From assembly GCA_936450465.1 (NCBI GenBank), contig OW388291.1, forward strand, positions 74,492,436 to 74,556,435: 64,000 nt of DNA, in the 5' to 3' direction. This stretch comes from Gibbula magus. Taxonomy: Eukaryota; Mollusca; Gastropoda; Trochida; Trochidae. Position 1 is the first letter of the stretch. Each line of letters begins with the position of its first letter. This document shows positions 35,785-50,700 of the stretch, piece by piece. The translations under genes were made by a program, and so were the position numbers. Under the pieces are notes generated by a model that worked only from the letters and a program-made list of their open reading frames with translations, was not told the DNA's origin and did not search any database.

Positions 35785-38700
35785 ATGTTGGTTACAACCA
35801 GCTATTTCATGATGTTCACGTCTGTTAGTATTCTGTTGATGTGGTTTGTTGTTTATGCACAAAGTGCACAAGGACATTTGAATATAGAACGTTATAAATT
35901 GGAACATTACACTACATCAGTTACAAATCTTACACGTATGGAGACAGTATCAACACTGCAGTGTTCATCCAGGTGTTCAGTACTGGAGCAATGTGTTGGA
36001 TTCTATTTCAGCAAGAGGATCAACTCCTGCACTCTCTATCGAAGATCTGAATATGAGAAGCAACCAGTAGACATCATATTCATTGGAACAGGTTGTACGT
36101 TTACATTCTTTTCAATATTTCTTACATCTGTTTATATGTTCATATCACTGTAATCGCCTACTCATCCATACCTTGTCATTTTTTAAAAATACATAGAACA
36201 CACAGATTAGAAAGGGAGCTACCCGGAAAAGGTAGGACTGGTGTGACATCATTCCCTATTTCGTTGAGCGAGCATACAGTCACGGTCTCCTGAAGTTGCA
36301 GCTTTGCTGGTTGCGTTGATGGTGGATCGGCCTGAGGGAAGAAGTTACTTGCGGGCAGGGAAGTCAAGGCAAAGGCTGTAATGCAAAGATGCCGGGAACC
36401 GGAAGAAGGGCAATCGCGGCAAGACATGACAGTGGACTATTCCATCAGACACTATGGTGTCTCCTGACCTCCATGATGCGTACCTCCACATTCCAATATT
36501 TGCGTCGGATCCGTTTCATCCTGGACGGGGCAATTTCAATGGAAGATGCTGCCTTTTGTGATATCCTCTTCTCCATGGCTGTTCACGAGAGTGACCCAGA
36601 CGTTTGTCCAGTAACTGTTCGCTCACGACCATTGCCCTCTATTATCAGAGAGCAATGCGACTTCGCTATCATGTTGTTTAGGCGTCTGGGGTGACTCGTA
36701 GACTTAGACAATTCGAACCCATTGCCGACTATGCGTCTCATGTTTCTCGGAGCCATCCTAGACAACCGCCTGTTCAAAGTATCCCATGCGACCCTCATGG
36801 ACAGGGCTCTACACACCGGTCTTAAAGGGGCACTTTGACGCTAATTTACGCGACCCAAGATTAATTATCACCATAGCTGGCGATCCTGGAAATCTCAACT
36901 AGTGTTTTGTCTGCTATGCGCGCCCTGCGTTTGCGCGAAGACAGGCTGGCATCTTACTGTACCGAATGTATATAAGCCTACTACTATAAATGTCTGTTTT
37001 GTTATACATGCTTATGCTTTTAATTTTTGCTGATCCTACTCAACGAAAAACGAGACTTATGCAACGAATATCTATATCATTTTACAAATTAAAATAATTA
37101 CATATCAACAAATTGTTTAACATTGTGATGGTTGTGTAACTAGTTAGCATGCAACAAATTATTTTACATTGTGATGGTTGTCAAACTAGTTCACATGTAA
37201 AAAAAAAAAATTACGATGACTTCAATGATTTAAATAACGAACCTGTTGTCAGCATGTGATTGCTTATCCATGTACATTGGTGTACATCATACATAACCGC
37301 GAATGACTGGCTATGATCACTGACGAAACAACAGAAAAACGAAGCTTACATCATGTTTCTAAATTTCATTGGTTTAATAAAATGTTCTTTACCTCGATTG
37401 GCTCACTATATGTAGACTGAATGTTGCCTATATGTGAATCTTTAATATACTAACGGCCAGTTAAGTGTCACCAGTTACGTCATATGACAGGACGTTGACA
37501 ATAAACTTGACGCGCCCACTTTTGTGGAATTGAACCGGCTCAGTGACAGATATGCGGCATCAAAGAAAAGGTGTTAATGCATTAGGCGTAATTAGAGACT
37601 GTTAATTTCAGGACTAACTTCTCAACAATATAGAATGTAATTCAAAACTACCATTTCTTTTCATTGATTTTACCAAAATAACATAATAATGATAGAACAG
37701 AATCTGAAAGAAAATATGTATCGAAAAAGCAAACGCCCTTTTTCATTTCGATTTGAAATAAATGATGTTGTTTTTTTAATCATATATCTTTGCAGGCTTT
37801 AAAATCTTTTGACTTTTTTACCCGTCACATTTTTCTTGTAAATTAAACTAACTTTCAGAAACTTAGCTGAACTGGTGAATCCTGATATATGACTAAACGT
37901 GAAATACCGAAAATACCGAAATACTGAATACTGAATATGTGTTTATTTCGTAAAGGGTCACAGGCCCATGATACAGATACTATGCAGACATTTGTTGTAT
38001 TACAGGGAGCGATGATAATGTAAAATACAAATTATGTAAATAACTATCTGTTGACTAGACCTACTATGCCTACCCCCTCTCAAGGTATGCTATTTCAACG
38101 TTAACACAGACGAAACTGAAACAGTGGAGTAGGGGATGCGTAAAATCCCAAGGGCGGTAAGTCTGCATGGTCTCGTGACGTCATCACCGGAACCTCACTC
38201 TCCTCTCAGTTTCAGAGCAAGGCAGTCGTGTGTGTTTTCGCTCTGAGACTTGGTATTTTAGCGCCTTTTTTCGCTAACTTGCTATCCTGCTACTTCTTAT
38301 TAATTTAAGAGGTAGTATCAACGTCTATATCTACGTTCGTCGTTAACAGGTTGTTTTAGACAACCTGTTTTATGTAGGTGTTGAGTTAACAAGGGGCCAT
38401 GTTGACATGTGCTAGGTGTGCTCTACCTGTCAGTTGGCTGCATGCTTTGCACGTGCAAATCGTGTCTTTTGTTTTCTCTCGCCTTCGTCGTGTGACTGCT
38501 TGGTTCGCAAGGCTTTGGTCGTACCTTCCGCCAGTCCCTTTGTCTTCTAGATCAGGTGAGTCTTCCGATAGCTCGTCGTCTGCTTCGGTTGGCTTTCACC
38601 TTCGACTCGACTCGTCTAGACTCGTCAGTGACCTCACTTAAACGTCTTGTCGTCTACGTTTTTGTGAGCTGTCACTCGCCTTTGGCATTCGACTCCACTC

Positions 38701-41700
38701 GCCTCGACATTGACTCTCTTCACCAGTCACTCGCTTTGCCAGTCATTCGCCTTCGGCTCGATTCTACTTGACTCGCCTCGTCTCGCAAGTGACTCGCTTC
38801 ACCAGTCATTTGCCTTTCGGTTTGTCTACTCGTTTTGACTCGCCTCGTCTCGCCTGTGATTCGCTTCGTCAGTGTCTGGCCTCGCCAGTGTCTGGCCTCG
38901 CCAGTCACTCGCTTCACCTGTCACTCGCTAGTCACTCGCTTTCGGTTTTCGACTAGACTTGATTGCCTTGTCTCATCTGTGACTTGCTTTGCCAGTGTCT
39001 CGCTTCGCCATTCACTCGCTTCGCCAGTCATTCGTTTCGCCAGTCAATCGCCTGTCACTTGCCTTAGGCCATTCGCCTCATTCACCATGGCTAGACAGTA
39101 GTGATATTGACTTCGCACCCTTTGGGTTCGGAGCCTCTGCCTTCAACACTTTCGATAGTCTCCCTCGTCTTGCCATGCGTGTTTCTCACTTAAGCGTCTC
39201 GTCGTCTACGTTTTTGTGAGTTTACACTCTTGGTGTTTTTGGAGTAATTAGCTATCGGAAGGGTTGTTTTTCTTAGTGTCAGAACTTAGTTCTTACACTA
39301 CTCTACTTAGGGTTCGCGTCAGTGACTCGACTGTCATTCGCCTCGTCTACATTACGCGAGCTAGTGACATGCCTGTCGCTCACCTGTGTAAGTGACTGTC
39401 ACTCACCTCGCCTAGGTTACGCTCGTTAGTGACGAGCCTGTCACTCACCTGTTAACTGAATTGAGTGTCACTCACCTGTCACTCACATCATCAGCTTACT
39501 CGCGTAGTGACTCGACGGTCTCGTCAGTGACTTGACTATCACTCACGTCGTTACCCTACGGCCTCCGTGGTTACTTCACTATGTACTCTGCCTTTTGTAC
39601 GAATTGCGGAGGTAGGAAGTCTGCTTTCAAGGATCCGCAATTGCTGTGTAGGAAGTGCAAAGACTTATGTGAGGAGGATTATCGTTGTGACGAGTGCGTC
39701 ACTCTCTCCTCTTCAGACTTCCGAGCATATATTACGGCCATTCGTAAGTCCGTCACCGATAGGGCTTTGTTTAAGAAGCGTTCAGCTACGTCGGGTCAAT
39801 GTTGGGATTTGTCTCCCATTTGTCACCCATCTCCAGAGGAGGTGGTGGACTTTGTTCTCACCGAATGCACGGATGAGTTTGACCCTGAGTCGCCGGTCTT
39901 ATCCGAATCCGGTAGGGGTTCGAGAGATTCGCTCTCACCCTCTTCGCGTTCGCGTTCTCGTCCTCAGGCTCGCGCTCGCTCTCCCCCTTCGCCAAGTGGG
40001 GAGGATGACAGGCGTATGTCACCTCTTAGGCTAAAGGTCAGCAAACCCTCCACCAAGAGCAAAAAGAAGAAGAGCAAGAAAGCCAAGTTTGATAAGTTCA
40101 AACCGGACCTCCTTCTTGCGTCCGTTAAGAACATGGTGTCTTCATTGCTGGATGCTCGTTTGGGTCCGCTGGCTTTACCCAACCGTGCCAGCCTCGCTGC
40201 TACGCTAGGTCGTGACCCAGATGCGGACTGCGTGTCTCAGGGTTCGCGTCCCACTTCCTTAAGGGCCTCCGGGTCCGATGCCTCCTCGCGTCTTGCTCGC
40301 ACCCCCACGCGCCGTGTCACGGTGGTGTCGCCCACTCGTGACTCCTCGCCAGACTCGGTTGAGCGTGAGGCCCGCTTCATTGACGTCTCTGACCCTCCGT
40401 TCATCAGTATAGTGTCAGATGCGGAGTGTATGGGCTCATCGGATGACCCGCCGATTGTGGACTCCGTCGCCATGTTGACGGAGGTGGCCTCGTTCGCGGA
40501 GGTACCACTCAATCAGGTCAGCGTCTTGGGACCTCGCTCATCGGTAGCCAGGAAGGCTTCCTTTTGTCCCGAAGGTGACACAGCTCCCGCGCTTCTCGCT
40601 CTTCCGCCTCACAGGCTCCTGCTGGACGCCTCGGAAGATATGGAGCAGGTCATCTCGTCTGCTGTCCCCAACCGTCTGCTACCGCCATTTGTGGTGTCGG
40701 ATAAGCGCCTGCGGCAATTGCCTCTGTACCCGACTCCCTTTCAACTCGTCCCGCCTGCTCTTGATCAGGGTTCGTCTTGCCTGATTTCCCCCGAACCGCC
40801 CCATCGCTTTACTGATGCGCAGCTCACGCATCTCGACAGAGAGGCTCGCACAGTGTTGGGGTTTGGCAATCACGTGGCGTTCACCTGTCAGGCGATGCTT
40901 AACTGCGCCAAGCAGGCTGACATGGAGTCGGGTGACCCGGTGCTTTTCAAAGCATTCTGCAATGTGGCCGCGGACCTAACGCAGATAATGCTATCGGCTT
41001 CGCAGATATCATCAGGGATTCAGGTACTGCTTAGGGATAATTTCTTACATCGTTCGGGCCTCAACCCCGACCAGAAATCTTTCCTCCGGCAGGCCCCTGC
41101 ACACTCTGAATCTATCTTTTGGGGTCGTATCCCCGAGGATCTTGTTCTTGCTTGTTTAATTTAAAATTGGAAGCAATCAGTGTATATCTGTGAACACAGA
41201 AAGGCTACGACGGCGATAGCAGGTCTTTGATTTAGCTGCAATTATTCATTGAAGTTCTGTAAGATGTACATTCGTTAGTTTATTAGCCACATGCCAAACC
41301 TATTTTATGTTATTAACTGAGGGCAAATAAGGCACAGCATCTTTCTGTGAAAATGCTATTATATGCTCTCAATGAGAGTTCTATTGTGCATTGTCCAAAA
41401 CCATATTTAAAAAGATAGGTTCATGACATGCTGTAGCTATGGTGAAGTCAGGCCACTCTATTTGCAGGACGGTTACACCTATCAATCAGTGCCTTAACTC
41501 GCTTGTGGAACTTGAACTATCAGACTGTCCATAGTACAATGAGGAACCTACATGCCGAATGATCGTACGTTAACGAGATCGTTTTAATCCAGTACCGAAG
41601 ATAACGTGGTTTGTCAAACGAGTAAATGTTTGAAATCAAATACTATGACACAGATTCAAACCAGCAGATCTTAAACCAGACGGCATTTTGTCAGCCTACA

Positions 41701-44700
41701 AATGACACAGCAGCATCAACAAGGACGACTGGAGTGTGGCATTAGACAATGATTCAAGGAGAAAAGGGCGACGACGGATTCAGCTCCGAACAGGATAATG
41801 CTCGTCCCCACACGGTTAACGAGGCAGTTAATTTTTCAGGAACAGTAACAATATTGCCTTGGCCTGCTTGAAGTCCAGACATCAACCCTATTAAACATTG
41901 GAGGGATGTCTTGAGTCAAGGTGTTCGTCAAAAGTGTGTTCCCCCACGGAATTTGGACATGGGCTACACCAAGAACACTGATTTGAAGTATGCCAATACA
42001 CATATTGCCATGCAGTTGAGGGAGTACAGAGAGGACTTTCCGGAAACTGACTTCTTTATTTAAAGTGAATCAAATCACTAACGTCTTTCTTTTACGAAGT
42101 GATAAAATTACGTTACAACATTTAATGTTATGTGATTCCTTATTTTCGCCCTTTGGTATGTCATTCAATGTTCATAATTGTCATTTGTTTACATAATCCT
42201 ATGCAGATGAAGATGATAGAAAAGGACGGGATGTGGAACTTTCACCTAGAGCTGAGAATGAAGGTACCTCAGTTCATTTACTATAATGCAATGGCAAGTA
42301 GATACAGACATGTCACTGCGCGTACGTGTATGAGCTCATGTCCTTCAACAATAACGAAATGACTGATTATGTACGCCTCTTTTGTGCATTTGCTCATTGA
42401 TTCAAATAGTTCATTTGAATATATTTTCTAAAGCCCACTAAGTCAATGTTATTGTTCTTTCGTCTTGTTCTGTTATTAAAGCAGTACAGTATATAATGTA
42501 CAATTAATTTAATATATATCTGTTCTAGTTTAAACAAATATTTCCTGGTTAGTGACCTGTATGTCTGAAGTGACAGTAATTTAATATAAGACCACAGCAT
42601 TCAAATTATATATAAGAAATACATAAACATATTTGCCATTAGATATATTGTGCCTTTAATTAACTAATAGTGGGAGGAAGGTTTATGAGTCAGAAAACAA
42701 TTTTATCATTGTGGTGATGATTTTAATTTACGAGTACATGCATATTTGTTAATTAGCTTTGAAAATTAAACAGATGTTTCAAAAACAATATTTCATAAGA
42801 AAATGAATTCTACCTGAGAACATAGTATTTATTTTAATATTTAAGAAGCTGACAATTGTTTACAAAACGAAATAAATAGACGGTGGAACTCCTTCCAAAA
42901 TAGAGGAAATATATAGATGAACAACAGTTGCAGCAAATGAAAAAGCTCATTTAAAATATATATTAAAGTTATTTCATCACATTGGAACAAAAATATACAC
43001 TAACTAAAAAGGATCCAGACTATAATCCAAAATAAGGAGACATGTCATGTATTCCTTGTACTTAAAAATGTTTTGTTCAAATAGAAAATAATGATCACTT
43101 TTTTGTTTACTTCTATTCATCTATTAAAACGTAAAGAAAAAATCTCCAAGTGCTTATGTTACATTATCCCATGTTTCACATGGCATGTAGATTTGAATAT
43201 CCTATGTACCCATCCATCTGTTTGAATTCAGTGTCAATAAATTTTACTCTATGAACTATTTAAGATTGACCATCTTGGTCAGAATAGAATTTTGCATCTT
43301 GAAAAAGTTTAAATAATGTGCATTTTTAATTTTGTTTCATGTATTATTTGTATTTAAAAAAAAGATATATACAAATTAATGTCTCAAACCTGACCACCAC
43401 CATCCTCAAGCACAATCAATCATGTATAGATTGTATATTGGAACATTCATGTACATTTCACATTATCTTTCAATCAGTATCCACTGTGACATGTACTTGT
43501 TTCGTTCAAACATTAACCTCAATTAACTTTACTTTCATATCCTTTTTTCCTTTTTTGTTGGATGTTTCATATGTCTAGGTGAGTGGTTTAATATTAGTAT
43601 TTAGCAAATAATTATTTTCCTTATTTAAGTTTTGGCCTGCTTTAAATTTTACTCCCAAGATCCTGAATAATATTAAATAGTACCTAAATAATAAAGATAA
43701 ATTTATGTTTATTTGTAGCTTAACTTTTATAAACTTTGTAATGTTTTGTTAAAGATAATTCTTGTCATAAGTACTTGTTATAATTTAATGTGTCCTGCAC
43801 TACAGTACAGGTTAAATATTTTAGTTATTCAGTACTGATGTCTAAATGACAAACTATATTATATATATACATAGTTTTTATACAATATGATTAGTTCTTC
43901 AATGAATATTTATGATTTATTTGAATGTCTAATTTTCTTGAAAAATATTCTGACCATTAGGTCGATACGACTTTGAATAGTTGCACTTTGATTTCAATTA
44001 ATATTGCGTTCATATGAGGGATGGAAGTTGGGCAGCACCTTCAAGAGGTTTAGTTACTGCAGTCAGCCATTGACCAAATATTTACAGATTCAGAACTATG
44101 AAATTTCATTATTTTAATGGAGATATATTTTGCCGAATGATTACGAAAAATGGACATTATTAGCCAAATGAGAAATACAGATCATCCCGTTTAAACGCCG
44201 ATGACAAAACAAGAACTGTTGAATTTACCACGAATACAACTATCCAAAAACAATCATCGTTTGTCGCTAAACCTGGATGAAATACCCTTCACTTTGTCGA
44301 TTTTATTATCAAAAACACTTTTATAAAACCTCGCCATGCTGGAATTCGATAGAACCATACCTAGTTATTCAGTTCCCGTCGATAGAAATAGAACCGTATT
44401 TAGGTCCGTAATACCGATATGCAGCCATTACGCGAACCAGTGAATAAGCGGTCTTAGCCTCGTTTACGTTTCGAGAAGGTAATAATAAATATTGAGAATC
44501 CCCATAGCACGTTTTTAAAAATTAATTTTTTCAAATTTCCCATTTATAATGATAGTTTGTGTCATTTAAATTTACTTTAGAGGGTAAAACATCTGATTAT
44601 ACAAACCAATTATCCGTAGTGGTAATAGCGGTGTTGTGTAGAAGCAAAAAATGCATGGTGGCCATTTTATTGTGAACACATTTTATTATTTCGAATTACA

Positions 44701-47700
44701 AAAACGATTCCCATGGCTTTACTGAGCCCTGTAGATTCATTTTTAACTTGATTTTCCGAAGAGAGAAGGGTGTTTTACTATTGGTGAAATTATTTTTCAA
44801 ATATATTTCATCAACTTATTTTACCGAATAAACGTGCTACTGCCCCTTTAAAGAACACTGTTAAAAGCCTACATTCATAACAATACAAAGTAGAAAACAA
44901 ATAACCTTTCACTAATAAAAGGCGCTTAATTTCAATGTTTTTTTGTAAATTCAGTGAGTTTTTAAGTTGAAGTATAGTACATGTTGTCAGTTCATAATCC
45001 CATCTGACGATTATATGGTTGTAAACAAACGATGTATTTCTCGAGTAGAGCAAAATAATATAGTTCAAACATTCTCAAGATATTTTCACTTTTTCGAAAA
45101 GGCCGATTTGAAACAAATGTGTGACGAGTATGTTTTTCCTTTGTCGTAAAGTACATCTTAAGTGAAACACATTTCAGTTCATCAATTACAATTCATATCT
45201 GAAATTCATTTAAACAATGCATTTTCATAAATCAGAGCAATCATTGTTGCGACCGAATAATAGATGTTCTTCACTTATTTTCTTTTGGTAAATCAAAAGG
45301 GGCGAATGGGGTTTTCGTTCAGTTAACATCTTTATTTTTGTATCCGAACATAAAAATAAAAGCTATATCGTGCCTGTACCGCGCTCTCTCAAAGCACTCA
45401 GTAAATAAGGATAAACCATTTCCACGGGAATGTTCCATGAGAATGGGGGCCTTTGTTTTGTGTTTACAAAATAAACAAATTAAGTTTTACATTTGATAAA
45501 GGCGGCACATATATAAAGTTTCAAGTTCATATATTAGCAAATAGAGGAATGTCTTGTAGAAAAGTCGACTTCCAAAATTACTACTTACCTACGAAACCTT
45601 TGTTAGATTAGAATATGTTCTAGACTAGGTTTTACAAATTTCAAATTATAGCTAATCGTAATAAACTAAAATATAAATTATGTACACATCTCCTGTTGGT
45701 TTATCCTATGTATGATTTTCACTAACGAATACTGTAATTTTTGACGTCGTAGTTTTAAAACTAAATAATACAATTACAAGCGTTGAATCATCAGATGAAA
45801 GTTAACTCTATGTATCAATACTTATGCCTCATTCTTCACACATAGTATCATGGTATGAGTCATGTTAGTGTAATAGTCAACCATGGCCAGAATAAAATAA
45901 ATATCATATGAAAAGAGTTACTGATATTGTGAAACAAGTTTGATATACAGAAACTGTCAAAATATCAATATACATGTACACACCATCACTGCTGAAAACA
46001 TCTAACAAAGAGGTTCATCTCAATTCCAAAGAAGAGTTTCCGGTATTTGAAGTAACTTATTTATCGTATTTCATATACATGTAGTATATCATATATGACA
46101 GTACATTGCAGACTATTGAACGAATGCCTATTTTAGAGAGTTGATGTCCCCATATGCATCATATGATAACTAAGTATACAATTAAGATAAAGTTGAATAA
46201 TTTTAAAGTCGAATCGAATTATACAAAATAATAAACAAACAATTGTCTCCCTAGGAACTAGGTTATTACTTCTAATTGAATCATTTTGCTCTAACAATTA
46301 ACCAGTTGACTACCACCTTAGACATGTGGAGTTACATAACATCATCTGTAACTAAAATGATCGAATCGCCACGGGGAAGCCTCATTAAGAAGTTTCTCGT
46401 GGTTCATTTACGCCTGAAGAATTATGCCCCTTGTTATATTTTATTAGCGCTTCGATTTTTGGTAAGAGTTGCGTCCCATGTGAATGTCGCTAATCCTTGG
46501 GTATGACAGAAGAAGAAACTTTTTATTTTGATCTGATGAGGAAATTGATTCGAAGATCGAACTCTACACATAGCTCCATGGCAATAGCTGACTTCGGTTT
46601 CACCACAGCAAACCTGAAGATTCTAGGAACACGTATACCCAAAACCCTTGGATTCTACCTTTGTCAGCACTGTTTAGATAGCTGAAACTTGTGACACTTG
46701 TAAACTAGCTTCATTAAAAATGTGTGTTTATCATTGAATTTCAACGTTCCATTAAACTTTCCCCAAGTTTGATTTGTCACATGAAATCTTTAAGCCGATA
46801 TTCCATTTTTGGCTAAGGAGTAAATTACATCTAAATGCATCAGGTCAGCGAGGAGATTGTGCATAGCTCAATCAGTGGAAGCTTCGCTTGATATTTGGAT
46901 TATTACTATATATCAAGAAAACTGTAATGAAATTAAGTACGCAATAGTAGTATCCTTTCTGTGGTGTTGTTCTTTTAGAACCGCTTGCATTTGGATGTGG
47001 TAAAGCCCAAGTTGAAAATGGCATCGTGACAGAGACATACGGAAAGATTGGCGAGTCGGTGGTTTACAAATGTAGTGATAACTATACACGTTGCGGGCCT
47101 CAGACAAGCAACACCATCACCTGTCAGACTAACGGACAATGGAGCGTGCCCCAAGAACCTTGCAGCAGAAACATCTGGAATGATTTCGTATGTTCTTTTT
47201 TAATTTCTTGTTTATATTCTCTATCTATTTTGTACAACAACGTTAATTGCGGAATTATAGCTTGCACTATAACATTTATCATATACATTTGTAATCATTG
47301 CAATTAACCCTCATTTGTTTTATATTTTCATTTGTACTTTTATAAACTTGAAATTTAGTTAAGAACTCCCCGGATGTAAATCAAACTTTATTAGAAGTTG
47401 TAATTGTGTAAGTAATAAATGGTTTGAGTAATGTTTTACCCAAGGTGATGATATACGTAAAACATATCTTCATTTTGGAAAAAAGATTCCCAACTACTTA
47501 AAAAGTGAACTGTTCTGGGTGGTGCGTTGCTAATTTTCATAAGTATATATGGACATTAAACAATATGGCGATAGAAAACACGGTTACTATTGAAAACTCT
47601 TAATTGAAGCGGTGATAACACGAAAAAACACCATTTATTTTGGTGTATAACCAAGTCCTACAAGCTCATACCACTTCCCTGTCATATGTCGGTTTTATAA

Positions 47701-50700
47701 TTTCAGAAGGTCGGCCAGATCAGTACAGTACAACTACCCTGTCCTATTAAGAAAGAGGCTCGTATACATATAGTTGGAAAGATTGACAGATTTATGTATG
47801 CTACGCGGTAAGCTAAGTACCTGTGTAAAGTCAGCAAGTTAAATACACGTATACCCCTATTGTTGTTTGCACATTTTTAATATAATTATGTATTTAATTA
47901 ATGTCTGTATAGGACACAAAGGTATATTAACCCGGTTCAATCTATTAACTAAAAAAACACGCCGAAATATATTGAATAGAGTTGTTAAAAATCATTTCAG
48001 AAGTCCTGGCCTACCAAGTTTAGAATTGTTCTCTACAGTGTTCTAAGCAGTGACAGTTTACTGGCATAACGCATACGTTATCGCCCCACCAAATACGTTT
48101 TCGTTAACATTTGTTGCAATAACTGCTTTATGAAATACACATTTCCCGAAAAACTGTAACAACAGACTCACTTAATTAACATCTTAATTAGAGCACAGTC
48201 AAATGATTTCGTCCAACCGTATGATGTATTGTGGTCACGTGGAGTCGAGTACATTAATATCCCGATAGATGACGGTTGTCTGGTTGCGTTCAGGTATCAT
48301 GCTCATAAAACTGGTTCACAGACTTCCATAAAAACAACAAACAATGTCAACTGATTGTTTTATTTATGTGGATAATACACACTTAAACACTTATTACACT
48401 GACAAATGATTTGCTCTGTTCCCTTTCCGAAAGGAAAAAGTCGCTTCCGTCGATGGGGGTCTTCTATGTTAAGGAGCTTGATATTCCTAAAAGAATAATA
48501 AAATGACGTAAATAAAGTAAATTATGTGAGGTCAGTTGGGACTTTTCAAGTGTATTTTCATTTATACCACGAGTAAGTGAAATAACGACAATCATGAAAC
48601 CACGTTACCAATGTTTTATATATTTTCAACCACGATATAAAAAATGATATTCAGAAGTTATATAGAACGACAAATAAAAATGAGAAGAAAGTGATATAAA
48701 AGTACCTTCTTGGAGTGTTAGAGGATGGAGACTGCATTGTCGTCTCATTGAAACCCCTGTATCGTCACACAGCGTCCGAGCGATGTCCAGTACGACGTTA
48801 CATTCTTTCCCATAGACAGTTCGATTTAATTTCGTTGCTGCAGTAACCTGAAATAATTTATATGTAATATAGACGGGATGCACAATAGCAAATTACAACC
48901 CGCATATTGATAAAAACAGCTCAACGAACAAACAAAAATATTTGAAATACAAAAATCAATAACTGTTATTAAATAAAACAATTAAATGAAATTTAATTTG
49001 AATTTGAAAAATATACACTTTAAAAAGTAAGGAGTAAAAAAGTAAAGTTTCCTTTTCTAAATGAATAGTGTACTTGTCCTTGGACTGTCCATGATGAAGC
49101 CATTGTGTGAACTGATTCATTCGAAAAAACACTCAGTCTTTATGGCAGTCTTTAGGCAATGAAATGTGTTACTGCTCAATGTTGCTGAATAAAACGTGCT
49201 CAAATCATGCACGTGATTCAAGCACGACGCTTATAAATGCTGTAGCACGACTGGTACGCTGTATATAAAATTTACGCCTCATGCACCTCGGACAATTTAA
49301 GGAATTCAGTGCTCACAGTGCTGATGATGACGTCAATGTCCCTAACATTTGCATATGAAAATGACAAATTGTTTTGCATGTTGTGTTCGAGATAATGTTT
49401 CCCAAATTTGTTGACAATTCATTTGAAATTTATACATTTTAAGATATTATCTTGACGACTCAAGCATTTTACTGTGCTCTAAGATAGATAGAGAACTCGT
49501 AACAGTACATTATAGGGATATAAAAGTACGGGTTTTAGAGGATAAGGCTCGGCTCTTTTAATTAAAGAGCTGAATCCGTAGTATTTGACTATGCTAGTAC
49601 AAAGATGTAAACCTACGGTTATTGAATCAATGCGGTATAAATGTATGCATACAGTTGTATAATACTAGCTTTAAGTCTCTTGTGCTGTGAAAGAAATATA
49701 ACAGAAGTATATGTAATGGTTTCAGAAAGTAGTGAATAATTCATGTTAACAATTACATGCAGGTTGGAGATCAAGATATCCGGGCAGCAAATCACCCTTG
49801 CACTGAAGTTCTGGATAAAGAAGGACAAAAGGAGTAACTTTACTGCCTTACTGAAGCGGGGTGGATCAGGTTGGACTGTCATGAAATCCCTTAAATCAGC
49901 ATTCTGGATCAGAGAAAATACAGTCAGGGAATTCATAATCCGATTCAAAGGAAATAAAATGAATGTAAGTTATTTATAGGGAGCCTTAAGTTATCATTTA
50001 TCATTTATTCGATCATATTCTGTTTTTAAAATGTTGTATGCAAAGAAAAAAACAACGTGATTGAAACTGAATAAATCTATGTCAGTTGTATATGCAATGA
50101 CCTCATATCTGTTCTAATTTCACCAAAGCATCAGTACTAACATTGATATATGTAGGTCCACCTTCCCTCGCAAGCCATAAGTCGCGTAAGTTACCATCAC
50201 TGGCTTCATGCATTTGCTCAACTTTCCTGTGCGAGTGTAGGGCGAGCTACAGCCAAACTACACAGTGCGCTTTGCTACTCTGACAACTGTCTAGCAAATA
50301 TGCTTAAATAACAATTGACCTCAGTTCTGATTGCCAAGTTGAGGTTTTGTAATTCAAACAAATAATCCCTTACATTTATTTAGTAGATTATAAGTATAGA
50401 AGTTTACAATTGTTATGCATGTTGGTTGACAATGCTGAACTTTCAAATACAAAATTTAGTTCAAACTTGTCCAACCCTCATGTCTCATATAGAAACAAAC
50501 AGTTGTCGAAGAAATAACGATGATTTAATCGTTATTCACAAGCATGTTTTCGAACATAACGGGTCTCATCAGGTGAAGAGACCCGTAATGTTCGAAAGCA
50601 TGCTTGTGAATAATGATTTAATCATCGTGAATTATTCGACAAGTATGTGTTATTTGTATTATGTTTTTCATAATTGATGATTATACATGTCTACTGCTCA

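Noticed and set aside
38399..39219. Several overlapping frames of 60-90 codons
   Set aside because: Low-complexity CTCGCC-type repeats leave several frames open; no domain is present.
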